Translations under genes and position numbers: made by a program
Assembly (NCBI GenBank): GCA_900548875.1
Contig: URMA01000002.1
Span: forward strand, 1 to 64,000
Direction of reading: 5' to 3'
DNA from: an uncultured Porphyromonadaceae bacterium
Lineage (GTDB): Bacteria > Bacteroidota > Bacteroidia > Bacteroidales > Muribaculaceae
Length of the DNA: 64,000 bases
Shown here: piece after piece, positions 35,410 to 44,568 of the stretch
Numbering within the stretch: position 1 is the stretch's first letter
Layout of the letters: every line of letters starts with the position of its first letter
The notes under the pieces: generated by a model
The model's input: the letters and a program-made list of their open reading frames with translations, nothing else
What the model was told of the DNA's origin: nothing
Databases searched by the model: none

Positions 35410-35504
35410 TTGGATTGAAAAATTCGGCGGAGTAAACAGCATAAGAGTAGGCTGTTGAAGATGCTAAAAGCAACCAAACGAACAAAAACAAATTTGATTA
35501 AAAA

Positions 35505-35981
35505 ATGAGAAAGGCTAAACCTAAAAAAAGAATTGTGTTGCCGGATCCAGTATTCGGTGATACTCGTGTTTCAAAATTTGTGAACCACTTGATGTATGAC
35601 GGAAAGAAAAACACCGCTTACACCATTTTCTATACAGCACTTGAGACTGTGAAGTCTAAAATGCCGAACGAAGAAAAAACAGCGCTCGAAATCTGGAAAA
35701 AGGCGTTGGAAAACATCACTCCTCAAGTAGAGGTTAAATCACGTCGTGTGGGTGGAGCGACATTCCAAGTTCCTACTGAAATCCGCCCGGATCGTAAGGA
35801 ATCTATTTCAATGAAAAATCTAATCAATTTCGCACGCAAGCGCGGTGGCAAGACCATGAGCGACAAACTTGCTGCAGAAATCGTAGACGCATTCAACGAA
35901 CAGGGCGGCGCATTCAAGCGTAAGGAAGATATGCACCGTATGGCTGAAGCTAACCGTGCATTCGCTCACTTTAGATTTTAA
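35505..35981 (+). CDS. rpsG: 30S ribosomal protein S7
   Basis: 158 residues, usual length. S7 nucleates assembly of the 30S head on the 16S rRNA 3' domain and contacts E-site tRNA. Conserved RKAKPKKR start and VGGATFQVPTEIRPDRK loop. In enterobacteria S7 represses the str operon; the hairpin before this gene may serve that role here, which is untested. Confidence 0.97.
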   Translation: MRKAKPKKRIVLPDPVFGDTRVSKFVNHLMYDGKKNTAYTIFYTALETVKSKMPNEEKTALEIWKKALENITPQVEVKSRRVGGATFQVPTEIRPDRKESISMKNLINFARKRGGKTMSDKLAAEIVDAFNEQGGAFKRKEDMHRMAEANRAFAHFRF

Positions 35982-36003
35982 TTTCATAAAATAGAGTTTT
36001 ACA

Positions 36004-38130
36004 ATGGCTAATAATGACGATAAACTTAAACTGACGAGAAATATCGGTATCATGGCTCACATCGATGCCGGTAAGACTACAACGTCAGAACGTATCCTGT
36101 ACTACACAGGTTTGACTCACAAAATTGGTGAGGTGCACGATGGCGCCGCAACAATGGACTGGATGGAACAAGAACAGGAACGTGGTATTACAATTACATC
36201 AGCTGCTACTACTACTTACTGGAACTATGCCGGCAACAAGTATAAAATCAACTTGATTGACACTCCGGGACACGTTGACTTCACTGTTGAAGTAGAGCGT
36301 TCACTCCGTGTCCTTGACGGTGCTGTTGCTACATTCTGTGCAGTAGGTGGTGTTGAGCCTCAGTCTGAAACTGTATGGCGTCAGGCTGACAAATATAATG
36401 TGCCTCGTATCGGTTACGTGAACAAGATGGACCGTTCGGGTGCCAACTTCTTTGAAGTAGTTCGCCAGGTGCGCGACGTGCTCGGTGCTCACCCGGTAGC
36501 TATTCAGGTTCCAATCGGTGCTGAAGAAACTTTCAAGGGCGTTGTTGACCTTATTACAATGAAGGCTTTGTTCTGGCACGATGAAACAATGGGTGCTGAA
36601 TACAGCGCTGAAGAAATTCCTGCTTCATTGAAGGACGAATGCGAAACAATGCGTGACAAGATGCTCGAAACAATCGCTGAGTTCGACGACAACTTGATGA
36701 CTAAATATTTCGACGATCCTTCGACGATCACTGAAGACGAAATCCGTGCTGTGCTCCGTAAGGCTACATTGTCAATGGATATCGTTCCGATGATTTGCGG
36801 TTCTTCATTTAAGAACAAGGGTGTTCAATGTCTGTTGGATGCTGTTTGTGCTTACTTGGCAAGCCCGCTCGATGCAGGTGCCGTTGTAGGCCACGCTGTA
36901 GGTGATCCTAACAAGGAAGAAAAACGCGAACCGTCGTCAAGCGAACCGATGAGTGCATTGGCATTCAAGATCGCTACTGACCCGTATGTAGGCCGTCTTT
37001 GCTTCTTCCGCGTATACTCTGGTCAAATCGACGCAGGTAGCTACGTGTTCAACAGCCGTTCAGGCAAGAAGGAACGTATCTCCCGTCTGTTCCAGATGCA
37101 CTCAAACAAGCAGAACCCGAAAGATTTCATCGGCTGCGGTGATATCGGTGCAGGTGTAGGTTTCAAGGATATCCGTACTGGTGATACTCTTTGCGACGAA
37201 GCTCACCCGATCGTACTCGAAGCTATGGACTTCCCTGATCCGGTTATCGGTATCGCAGTTGAGCCGAAGACTCAGAAAGACCTCGACAAACTTGGCGTCG
37301 GCTTGCAGAAACTTGCAGAAGAAGACCCGACATTCCGCGTTCAGACAAACGAAGAAACTGGTCAAACAGTTATCAGCGGTATGGGTGAACTTCACCTCGA
37401 TATCATCCTCGACCGTCTGCGTCGTGAATTCAAGGTTGAATGTAACCATGGCCGTCCTCAAGTAACCTATAAGGAAGCTATCACTAAGCCGGTAGAACTT
37501 CGCGAAGTGTTCAAGAAGCAGACTGGTGGTCGTGGTAAGTTTGCCGACATCATCGTTCGCGTTGAACCGGTTGACGAAGGCTTCGAAGGCAGCTTGCAGT
37601 TCATCGACGAAGTGAAGGGCGGTAACATTCCTAAGGAATTCATCCCGTCAATCCAGAAAGGTTTCCAGACAGCTATGAAGAACGGTGTTCTTGCCGGCTT
37701 CCCGGTAGAACAGTTGAAAGTGACTGTAATCGACGGTTCTTTCCACCCGGTTGACTCTGACCAGTTGTCATTCGAACTCTGTGCTATCCAGGCATTCAAG
37801 AAAGCTTGCGAAAAGGCAGGTCCGGTTTTGATGGAACCGATCATGAAGATTGAAGTCGTTACTCCGGAAGAAAGCATGGGTGACGTTATCTCCGACTTGA
37901 ACAAGCGTCGTGGCCAGGTAGAAGGCATGGAAACAAGCCGCAGCGGTGCACGTATCGTTAAGGCACAAGCTCCTCTTGCTGAAATGTTCGGTTATGTAAC
38001 AGCATTGCGTACCATCACATCAGGTCGTGCAACTTCAACAATGTCATTCTCTCACTATGCTGAAGTAGGCTCTTCAATCGCTAAGCAGGTATTGACAGAG
38101 CGTCAAGGTAGAGTGGATTTATTGAAATAA
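36004..38130 (+). CDS. fusA: Elongation factor G
   Basis: 708 residues: the translocation GTPase. G1 motif AHIDAGKTT, G2 region ERGITITSAATT, G3 DTPGHVDF and G4 NKMDR are intact, followed by domains II-V ending in MSFSHYAEVGSSIAKQVL. It catalyses tRNA-mRNA movement and, with RRF, ribosome recycling. The next gene is rpsJ; tuf, which follows fusA in many bacteria, is absent here. Confidence 0.97.
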   Translation: MANNDDKLKLTRNIGIMAHIDAGKTTTSERILYYTGLTHKIGEVHDGAATMDWMEQEQERGITITSAATTTYWNYAGNKYKINLIDTPGHVDFTVEVERSLRVLDGAVATFCAVGGVEPQSETVWRQADKYNVPRIGYVNKMDRSGANFFEVVRQVRDVLGAHPVAIQVPIGAEETFKGVVDLITMKALFWHDETMGAEYSAEEIPASLKDECETMRDKMLETIAEFDDNLMTKYFDDPSTITEDEIRAVLRKATLSMDIVPMICGSSFKNKGVQCLLDAVCAYLASPLDAGAVVGHAVGDPNKEEKREPSSSEPMSALAFKIATDPYVGRLCFFRVYSGQIDAGSYVFNSRSGKKERISRLFQMHSNKQNPKDFIGCGDIGAGVGFKDIRTGDTLCDEAHPIVLEAMDFPDPVIGIAVEPKTQKDLDKLGVGLQKLAEEDPTFRVQTNEETGQTVISGMGELHLDIILDRLRREFKVECNHGRPQVTYKEAITKPVELREVFKKQTGGRGKFADIIVRVEPVDEGFEGSLQFIDEVKGGNIPKEFIPSIQKGFQTAMKNGVLAGFPVEQLKVTVIDGSFHPVDSDQLSFELCAIQAFKKACEKAGPVLMEPIMKIEVVTPEESMGDVISDLNKRRGQVEGMETSRSGARIVKAQAPLAEMFGYVTALRTITSGRATSTMSFSHYAEVGSSIAKQVLTERQGRVDLLK

Positions 38131-38146
38131 TTTTTATTAAAACAAT

Positions 38147-38452
38147 ATGAGCCAAAAAATCAGAATTAAGCTAAAATCTTACGATCACAACTTGGTTGAC
38201 AAGTCAGCTGAGAAGATTGTAAAGGCAGTGAAGGCTACAGGTGCTGTTGTATGCGGCCCAATTCCATTGCCAACTCACAAGAAAATTTTCACAGTCAACC
38301 GTTCGACTTTCGTAAACAAGAAGTCGCGTGAGCAATTCCAATTGTCATCGTTCAAGAGACTTATCGACATCTACAGCTCAACAGCTAAGACTATCGATGC
38401 TCTCATGAAGCTTGAATTGCCGAGCGGTGTTGATGTTGACATCAAGGCGTAA
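38147..38452 (+). CDS. rpsJ: 30S ribosomal protein S10
   Basis: 101 residues, complete. IRIKLKSYDHNLVDKSAEKI start and the GPIPLPTHKKIFTVNRS loop are diagnostic. S10 sits in the 30S head and also takes part in transcription antitermination with NusB in other bacteria. Only 16 bases after fusA, so str and S10 operons are fused. Confidence 0.97.
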   Translation: MSQKIRIKLKSYDHNLVDKSAEKIVKAVKATGAVVCGPIPLPTHKKIFTVNRSTFVNKKSREQFQLSSFKRLIDIYSSTAKTIDALMKLELPSGVDVDIKA

Positions 38453-38492
38453 GTTAGTTTTAAATCAGAAATTAAATTAAATTTTTAGAGAA

Positions 38493-39110
38493 ATGCCAGG
38501 ATTATTAGGAAAGAAAATCGGAATGACATCCGTATTCAGTGCCGACGGTAAGAATGTGCCGTGCACTGTTATCGAAGTAGGTCCTTGTGTTGTTACTCAA
38601 GTAAAGACAGTTGAAAAAGACGGTTATGCTGCATTGCAGTTGGGCTTCGAAGACAAGAAAGAGAAGCACACGAACAAGGCAGAAGCCGGCATGTTCAAGA
38701 AAGCAGGCGTAACACCCAAGAGACACTTGGCCGAGTTCAAAGGTTTTGATGATAGCTACAAGCTTGGAGATGAATTGACAGTTGCCCTTTTCGAAGGCAC
38801 AGAATTTGTTGATATCATCGGCGTATCGAAAGGTAAAGGATATCAAGGTGTAGTTAAGCGTCACGGCTTCGGTGGAGTAGGTCAGTCAACTCACGGTCAG
38901 CACAACCGTTTGCGTGCTCCGGGTTCTATCGGTGCTTGTTCTTACCCTGCAAAAGTATTCAAGGGAATGCGTATGGCAGGTCAGACTGGTAACGAGCGTG
39001 TGACTGTCCAAAACCTCAAAGTGTTAAAGGTAATTCCGGAACACAACGTATTGATGATCAAAGGTTCAATTCCGGGAAGCAAAGGTTCAATCGTTTTAAT
39101 TGAAAAATAA
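38493..39110 (+). CDS. rplC: 50S ribosomal protein L3
   Basis: 205 residues. The GLLGKKIGMTSVF start and the KGKGYQGVVKRHGFGGVGQS extension that reaches toward the peptidyl transferase centre are conserved. Its stop shares one base with the rplD start (TAATG), so translation is coupled. Confidence 0.97.
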   Translation: MPGLLGKKIGMTSVFSADGKNVPCTVIEVGPCVVTQVKTVEKDGYAALQLGFEDKKEKHTNKAEAGMFKKAGVTPKRHLAEFKGFDDSYKLGDELTVALFEGTEFVDIIGVSKGKGYQGVVKRHGFGGVGQSTHGQHNRLRAPGSIGACSYPAKVFKGMRMAGQTGNERVTVQNLKVLKVIPEHNVLMIKGSIPGSKGSIVLIEK

Positions 39111-39730
39111 TGGAAGTTGCAGTATATAACATTAAAGGAGAAGATACCGGACGCAAAGTAACGCTGAACGACAGCGTATTTGGCATCGAGCCGAACGAAC
39201 ACGTCGTATATCTTGATGTAAAGCAATATATGGCAAACCAGCGTCAAGGTACGCACAAGTCAAAAGAAAGAAGCGAAATTGCCGGAAGTACACGCAAGTT
39301 GCACAAGCAAAAAGGCGGTGGCGGCGCTCGTATCGGTGATATCAAGTCTCCGGTATTGGTAGGCGGTGGCCGTATCTTTGGTCCGCGTCCACGCAATTAC
39401 GATTTCAAGCTCAACAAGAAAGTGAAACAACTCGCTCGCAAGTCTGCATTGTCTTACAAGGCTCAGGAGAATCAGATTATCGTAGTTGAAGATTTCACCT
39501 TTGAAGCTCCGAAAACTAAAGAATTCGTAAATTTTGCTAAAAATATCAAAGTTGCTGATAAAAAGGCAGTTTTGGTTTTAGCAGGTCAAAATAAAAATGT
39601 ATTTTTGTCTGCTCGCAATTTGCCCAATGTGGAAATTGTAACTGCTTCGGACCTAAATACTTACAAAATTCTTGACAACAAGTCTTTGGTTTTGAGCGAA
39701 AGCAGCGTAGCTGTGATTAATAACTTTTAA
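39110..39730 (+). CDS. rplD: 50S ribosomal protein L4
   Basis: 206 residues. The exit-tunnel loop (KQKGGGGARIGDIKSPVLVG) is typical. L4 lines the nascent-peptide tunnel; in E. coli it also autoregulates the S10 operon. Overlaps rplC by one base. Confidence 0.97.
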   Translation: MEVAVYNIKGEDTGRKVTLNDSVFGIEPNEHVVYLDVKQYMANQRQGTHKSKERSEIAGSTRKLHKQKGGGGARIGDIKSPVLVGGGRIFGPRPRNYDFKLNKKVKQLARKSALSYKAQENQIIVVEDFTFEAPKTKEFVNFAKNIKVADKKAVLVLAGQNKNVFLSARNLPNVEIVTASDLNTYKILDNKSLVLSESSVAVINNF

Positions 39731-39749
39731 CTAATAGGAGGTATAAAAA

Positions 39750-40040
39750 ATGGAAATAATGATCAAACCGGTAGTTACCGAAAAGGCAACAGCGATCAGC
39801 GAAAAGCTCAATCGCTATACGTTCCGCGTATCTCCTGAGGCTAACAAGGCTCAAATCAAAAATCTTGTTCAAAGTCTGTATGGAGTAAAGGTGGTTGACG
39901 TAACTACAATGAACTACGACGGCAAGAAAAAGTCACGTTACACAAAAGCCGGCCTTATCAACGGTAAGGTGGCAGCTTTCAAGAAAGCGCTCGTGACTGT
40001 AGCAGAAGGTGAAACTATAGATTTTTATAGCAATATTTAA
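39750..40040 (+). CDS. rplW: 50S ribosomal protein L23
   Basis: 96 residues: the protein at the tunnel exit that docks SRP and trigger factor. Conserved IKPVVTEKATAI start and YGVKVVDVTTMNYDGKKKSR. Preceded by a clear AGGAGG site. Confidence 0.96.
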   Translation: MEIMIKPVVTEKATAISEKLNRYTFRVSPEANKAQIKNLVQSLYGVKVVDVTTMNYDGKKKSRYTKAGLINGKVAAFKKALVTVAEGETIDFYSNI

Positions 40041-40048
40041 TAGAAAAA

Positions 40049-40875
40049 ATGGCAGTAAGAAAATTAAAGCCCACAACACCGGGGCAGAGACACAAAGTTA
40101 TTGGTGTATTCGATGAAATCACTGCAAGTACACCAGAGAAATCTCTTACAGTCGGTAAAAAATCTACAGGCGGACGCAACGCTGAAGGTCATCGCACGAC
40201 ACGCTATGTCGGCGGTTTGGCCACAAGCGTAAATATCGTCTGATCGACTTCAAGAGAACAAAAGACGGTGTGCCGGCGACAGTAAAATCAATCGAGTACG
40301 ATCCGAACCGTTCGGCTCGTATCGCATTGCTCTATTACGTTGATGGTTCAAAGGCGTACATAATTGCACCCAACGGTTTGCAAGTTGGCGCTACAGTTAT
40401 GAGTGGGGAGAACGCCGCACCTGAGGTGGGGAACGCTCTTCCACTAAGCAAAATACCTGTTGGTACTTTAATTCATAACATTGAATTGCGTCCTGGTCAG
40501 GGAGCCTTCATGGTTCGTTCGGCCGGTACGTTTGCACAGCTGACTTCTCGCGACGGCGACTACGCAATCGTTAAGTTGCCTTCAGGAGAAACTCGTAAAA
40601 TTTTGGCTACTTGTAAAGCTACAGTTGGTGTAGTTGGCAACTCTGACCACGCATTGGAACGCTCTGGTAAGGCCGGCCGTTCTCGCTGGTTGGGTCTTCG
40701 TCCTCGCAACCGTGGTGTTGTTATGAACCCGGTTGATCACCCGATGGGTGGTGGTGAAGGACGTGCTTCCGGAGGTCACCCACGTTCACGTAAAGGCTTG
40801 TATGCTAAGGGTCTTAAGACACGTGCACCTAAGAAGCATTCTTCAAAGTATATTATTGAAAGAAGAAAAAAGTAA
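40049..40875 (+). CDS. rplB: 50S ribosomal protein L2, frame broken by an apparent 2-base insertion
   Basis: L2 is an essential protein at the peptidyl transferase centre. The first part (40049-40216, 56 codons, ending RYVGG) is normal. Then frame 0 reads LATSVNIV and stops at 40241-40243. The rest of L2 (GHKRKYRLIDFKRTKDG to IIERRKK) continues in another frame from 40219 to 40875. Removing the two T at 40217-40218 restores the universal GGGHK and gives 274 residues, the usual Bacteroidales length. All later motifs (GNSDH, VVMNPVDHPMGGGEG) are intact. A living cell needs full-length L2, so a sequencing or assembly error is most likely; recoding is a remote alternative. Confidence 0.93.
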
Positions 40876-40895
40876 ACTAACTAATTAGTAGATTT

Positions 40896-41165
40896 ATGAG
40901 TCGATCATTAAAAAAGGGCCCATACATTAGCGTTAAGCTTGACAAGAAGGTGGCAGCAATGGAAGCAACTGGCAAGAAGTCTGTAATCAAGACTTGGTCG
41001 CGTGCTTCAATGATTGCTCCGGAATTTGTAGGTCACACTTTCGCTGTGCACAATGGAAATAAATTTATCCCGGTATATGTTACTGAAAACATGGTAGGTC
41101 ACAAATTGGGCGAATTCGCTCCGACACGTATCTTCCGTGGCCATGCTGGTAACAAGAAAAAATAA
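40896..41165 (+). CDS. rpsS: 30S ribosomal protein S19
   Basis: 89 residues, complete: SRSLKKGPYI start and the LGEFAPTRIFRGHAG end that contacts A-site tRNA. Part of the 30S head next to S13. Confidence 0.96.
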   Translation: MSRSLKKGPYISVKLDKKVAAMEATGKKSVIKTWSRASMIAPEFVGHTFAVHNGNKFIPVYVTENMVGHKLGEFAPTRIFRGHAGNKKK

Positions 41166-41211
41166 TGGGCAGGGATAACAGTTTTTTAGAAATAAAAAAG
41201 AATTAAATACA

Positions 41212-41625
41212 ATGGGTGTAAGAAAAAGAAACTCAGCCGAAAAAATAAAAGAAGCTCAAAAGGCTTTGTGTGGCGCAAAGCTCCGCAACGTGCCTTCTTC
41301 TCCCCGTAAAATGCGCTTGGTAGCTGACATGGTACGCGGTATGGAGGTGTTCAAAGCATTGGGCGTTCTCAAGTTCTCAAATAAGGAAGCTGCTGCTAAA
41401 GTTGAAAAGCTGCTTCGCTCGGCAATCGCCAACTGGGAACAAAAAAACGAGCGTAAAGCTGAAAACGGAGAGTTGTACATTAACACAATCTTTGTAGATT
41501 GCGCTCCGATGTTGAAGCGTTTACGCACAGCTCCTCAAGGTAGAGGATACAGAATCCGTAAACGTTCAAACCACGTTACATTGTTCATCGGTACTAAAGA
41601 TAATAACGCTAAAAAGGAAGCATAG
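41212..41625 (+). CDS. rplV: 50S ribosomal protein L22
   Basis: 137 residues, slightly longer than the E. coli protein at the N-terminus. The tunnel loop region (MLKRLRTAPQGRGYRIRKRS) is present; changes there confer macrolide resistance in other species. Ends four bases before rpsC. Confidence 0.96.
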   Translation: MGVRKRNSAEKIKEAQKALCGAKLRNVPSSPRKMRLVADMVRGMEVFKALGVLKFSNKEAAAKVEKLLRSAIANWEQKNERKAENGELYINTIFVDCAPMLKRLRTAPQGRGYRIRKRSNHVTLFIGTKDNNAKKEA

Positions 41626-41628
41626 GAA

Positions 41629-42372
41629 ATGGGACAGAAAGTAAATCCAATAAGCAATCGCTTAGGCATCATCAGAGGTTGGGATTCTAACTGGATCGGA
41701 AAAGATGGTGGTAGAAATTACGGTGATTATTTGCTTGAGGACTCAAAGATCCGTAAGTATCTTAATGCTCGCCTGGCAAAAGCAAGTGTATCTCGTATCG
41801 TTATTGAAAGAACTCTCAAGCTTATCACAATCACCGTATGCACATCGCGTCCGGGCTTGATCATCGGTAAGGGCGGTCAGGAAGTTGACAAGCTGAAAGA
41901 AGAGTTGAAGAAGATCACTGACAAGGATGTTCAGATTAATATCTTCGAAGTTAAGCGTCCGGAATTGGATGCACAGATCGTAGCAAGCAATATCGCCCGT
42001 CAGATTGAAGGCAAAATCGCTTACCGTCGTGCCGTTAAGATGGCTATCGCATCCACTATGCGTGCCAACGCTGAAGGTATCAAGGTTCAAGTGAGCGGCC
42101 GTTTGAACGGTGCTGAAATGGCTCGTTCCGAAATGTTCAAAGAAGGACGTACTCCGCTACACACACTCCGCGCAGATATCGACTACGCTTTGGTTGAAGC
42201 TTTGACTAAGGTTGGTATCGTAGGTGTTAAAGTTTGGATTTGCCGCGGCGAAGTTTACGGCAAACGCGACTTGGCTCCTTCGTTCGTCAACAATTCAAAG
42301 GAAAACCGTGGAGGCAATAACGGTGGTGGCCGTGGCAAAAAAGGCGGCTTCCGTGAGAAGAACAAAAAATAA
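41629..42372 (+). CDS. rpsC: 30S ribosomal protein S3
   Basis: 247 residues with a KH domain (GLIIGKGGQEVDKLKEEL) and the C-terminal head-binding domain. It forms part of the mRNA entry channel with helicase activity. The last about 25 residues are a low-complexity Gly/Asn/Lys tail (ENRGGNNGGGRGKKGG), longer than in E. coli and common in Bacteroidetes. Confidence 0.97.
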   Translation: MGQKVNPISNRLGIIRGWDSNWIGKDGGRNYGDYLLEDSKIRKYLNARLAKASVSRIVIERTLKLITITVCTSRPGLIIGKGGQEVDKLKEELKKITDKDVQINIFEVKRPELDAQIVASNIARQIEGKIAYRRAVKMAIASTMRANAEGIKVQVSGRLNGAEMARSEMFKEGRTPLHTLRADIDYALVEALTKVGIVGVKVWICRGEVYGKRDLAPSFVNNSKENRGGNNGGGRGKKGGFREKNKK

Positions 42373-42398
42373 TCTAACCGACTTGAAATTACAGAACA

Positions 42399-42830
42399 AT
42401 GTTACAACCAAAGAAAACTAAATTCAGAAGACAACAAAAAGGCCGTATGAAGGGCTTGGCTCATCGCGGCAATCAGTTGGCTTTTGGTTCGTTCGGTATA
42501 AAGTCACTGGAATCTAAATGGATTACAGGCCGTCAGATTGAAGCGGCTCGTGTGGCAGTGACACGTTATATGCAACGTCAGGGTCAAATCTGGATTCGCA
42601 TCTTCCCTGACAAACCAATCACTAAGAAGCCTGCTGAAGTGCGTATGGGTAAAGGTAAAGGTAACCCTGAAGGTTTCGTATTCCCTATTACTCCGGGACG
42701 TATCTTGATCGAAGTCGAAGGCGTTAGCTACGACGTTGCCAAGGAAGCATTGCGCTTGGCTGCACAGAAGCTGCCTGTGACTACTAAGTTTATCGTAAGA
42801 CGTGATTATGATCCAACTCAAAATGTGTAA
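42399..42830 (+). CDS. rplP: 50S ribosomal protein L16
   Basis: 143 residues. Conserved KTKFRRQQKGRMKG start and WIRIFPDKPITKKPAEVRMG. L16 positions the A-site tRNA. Usual place between S3 and L29. Confidence 0.97.
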   Translation: MLQPKKTKFRRQQKGRMKGLAHRGNQLAFGSFGIKSLESKWITGRQIEAARVAVTRYMQRQGQIWIRIFPDKPITKKPAEVRMGKGKGNPEGFVFPITPGRILIEVEGVSYDVAKEALRLAAQKLPVTTKFIVRRDYDPTQNV

Positions 42831-42837
42831 TTAGGTT

Positions 42838-43035
42838 ATGAAGAAGGAAGAAATCAAAGAACTTGGCACTAAGGAATTGCTTGAGCGCCTCGAAGTAGCA
42901 GAAAAGGAATATCTGCAGACAAAGATCAATCACTCTATTTCTCCCCTTGACAATCCCGCAAAGATTACACAGGACAGAAGAATGATTGCACGTATGAAGA
43001 CAGAATTGCGTAAACGTGAACTTAACGAAAAATAA
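42838..43035 (+). CDS. rpmC: 50S ribosomal protein L29
   Basis: 65 residues, a short alpha-helical hairpin protein near the tunnel exit. KKEEIKELGTKELLERL start and the NPAKITQDRRMIARMKTEL end are diagnostic. Confidence 0.95.
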   Translation: MKKEEIKELGTKELLERLEVAEKEYLQTKINHSISPLDNPAKITQDRRMIARMKTELRKRELNEK

Positions 43036-43046
43036 TCCCAAGTAAC

Positions 43047-43304
43047 ATGGAAAAAAGAAATTTGAGAAAAGAAAGAGTTGGGGTTGTTTCCAGTAACAAG
43101 GGTGATAAGACAATCACTGTAGCTGTTAAGTGGAAGGAAAAACACCCGATTTACGGTAAGTTCGTCAACAAGACGAAAAAATACCACGCTCATGACGAAA
43201 AGAACGAGTGCCACGTAGGCGATACTGTTCGCTTGATGGAAACTCGCCCTTTGAGCAAAACTAAGAGATGGAGACTAGTAGAAATCATCGAAAAAGCTAA
43301 ATAA
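43047..43304 (+). CDS. rpsQ: 30S ribosomal protein S17
   Basis: 85 residues, an OB-fold primary 16S rRNA binder. Conserved RKERVGVVSSNKGDKTITV start and HPIYGKFVNKTKKYHAHDE. Confidence 0.96.
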   Translation: MEKRNLRKERVGVVSSNKGDKTITVAVKWKEKHPIYGKFVNKTKKYHAHDEKNECHVGDTVRLMETRPLSKTKRWRLVEIIEKAK

Positions 43305-43306
43305 TA

Positions 43307-43672
43307 ATGATACAGACTGAATCACGATTGACTGTTGCGGATAACAGCGGTGCTAAAGAAGCATTGTGTATCCACGTATTAGGAGGCACAGGTCGCAGAT
43401 ATGCTACGGTAGGTGACATCATTGTAGTTACGGTGAAGAGCGTCATCCCGTCATCTGATGTGAAGAAAGGAACTGTGTCTAAGGCAGTTGTTGTTAGAAC
43501 AAAGAAGGAAATCCGTCGTCCGGACGGCAGCTACATTCGCTTCGACGACAACGCTTGTGTGTTATTGAATAATGCCGGTGAAATCCGCGGTAGCCGTATC
43601 TTCGGCCCAGTTGCCAGAGAGTTGCGTGCAACTAACATGAAGATTGTCTCATTGGCACCGGAAGTTCTTTAA
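43307..43672 (+). CDS. rplN: 50S ribosomal protein L14
   Basis: 121 residues. IQTESRLTVADNSGAKEA start and GSRIFGPVARELR end are typical. L14 contacts the 30S subunit (bridge B8) and is the docking site of RsfS. Two bases separate it from rpsQ. Confidence 0.97.
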   Translation: MIQTESRLTVADNSGAKEALCIHVLGGTGRRYATVGDIIVVTVKSVIPSSDVKKGTVSKAVVVRTKKEIRRPDGSYIRFDDNACVLLNNAGEIRGSRIFGPVARELRATNMKIVSLAPEVL

Positions 43673-43690
43673 TCTCGAAAATTAAAAGAA

Positions 43691-44011
43691 ATGAGCAAAT
43701 TACATATCAAGAAAGGTGATACCGTTTACGTAAACGCCGGTAACGACAAGGGCAAGACGGGCCGTGTGCTTTCCGTTCTTGTTTCTAAGAACAAGGCTAT
43801 TGTTGAAGGTATCAACGTGGTGTCAAAGAGCGCCAAACCAAGTGCAAAGCACCCGCAAGGTGGTATTATCAAAATGGAAGCGCCTGTTCATGTATCTAAC
43901 TTGAATCTTCTTGACCCGAAGAGCGGCAAGCCGACTCGCATCGGTCGCAAGAAAAACGAAGCAGGCAAAACAGTACGTTATTCAAAAAAATCAGGAGAGG
44001 AGATTAAGTAA
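43691..44011 (+). CDS. rplX: 50S ribosomal protein L24
   Basis: 106 residues with a KOW motif (KGDTVYVNAGNDKGKTGRVL), an assembly initiator of the 50S subunit. Stop and rplE start share one base (TAATG). Confidence 0.96.
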   Translation: MSKLHIKKGDTVYVNAGNDKGKTGRVLSVLVSKNKAIVEGINVVSKSAKPSAKHPQGGIIKMEAPVHVSNLNLLDPKSGKPTRIGRKKNEAGKTVRYSKKSGEEIK

Positions 44012-44559
44012 TGAGCAGCGCAACTCTTAAAAAAGACTATACTGAAAGAATCGTACCGGCTCTTGAGAAAGAGTTCAACTATACTTCGGTGATGCAGGTT
44101 CCACGCCTGACTAAGATTGTTATCAATCAAGGTTTGGGTATGGCAACTGCCGACAAGAAAGTTATTGAGACAGCCATCAACGAGCTTACAGCCATCACAG
44201 GTCAGAAAGCCGTTCCGACATTGTCGAAGAAGGATATCTCAAACTTCAAGGTACGTAAGAAAATGCCGATCGGTGTGCGTGTAACTTTGCGTCGCGACCG
44301 CATGTATGAATTCTTGGAACGCCTTATCCGTATCGCGTTGCCTCGTATCCGCGACTTCAAGGGTATCGAGGGCAAGTTGGACGGCCGTGGCAACTACACT
44401 TTGGGTATCACTGAGCAAATCATTTTCCCGGAAATCAACATCGATACTATTTCCAAGTTGATGGGTATGAACATCACATTCGTGACTACAGCTCAGACTG
44501 ACGAAGAAGGTTATGCCTTGTTGAAACAATTCGGTTTACCATTTAAGAACGCTAAATAA
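44011..44559 (+). CDS. rplE: 50S ribosomal protein L5
   Basis: 182 residues. Binds 5S rRNA in the central protuberance. Motifs VPRLTKIVINQGLG, ITGQKAVPTLSKKDISNFK and GRGNYTLGITEQIIFPEI are conserved. Coupled by a one-base overlap to rplX. Confidence 0.97.
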   Translation: MSSATLKKDYTERIVPALEKEFNYTSVMQVPRLTKIVINQGLGMATADKKVIETAINELTAITGQKAVPTLSKKDISNFKVRKKMPIGVRVTLRRDRMYEFLERLIRIALPRIRDFKGIEGKLDGRGNYTLGITEQIIFPEINIDTISKLMGMNITFVTTAQTDEEGYALLKQFGLPFKNAK

Positions 44560-44568
44560 TCGAGAGAT

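Noticed and set aside
40211..40221. Programmed frameshift as the explanation for rplB
   Set aside because: The heptamer is not a canonical slippery site, no stimulatory hairpin was seen, and no such mechanism is known for L2; kept only as a remote alternative.
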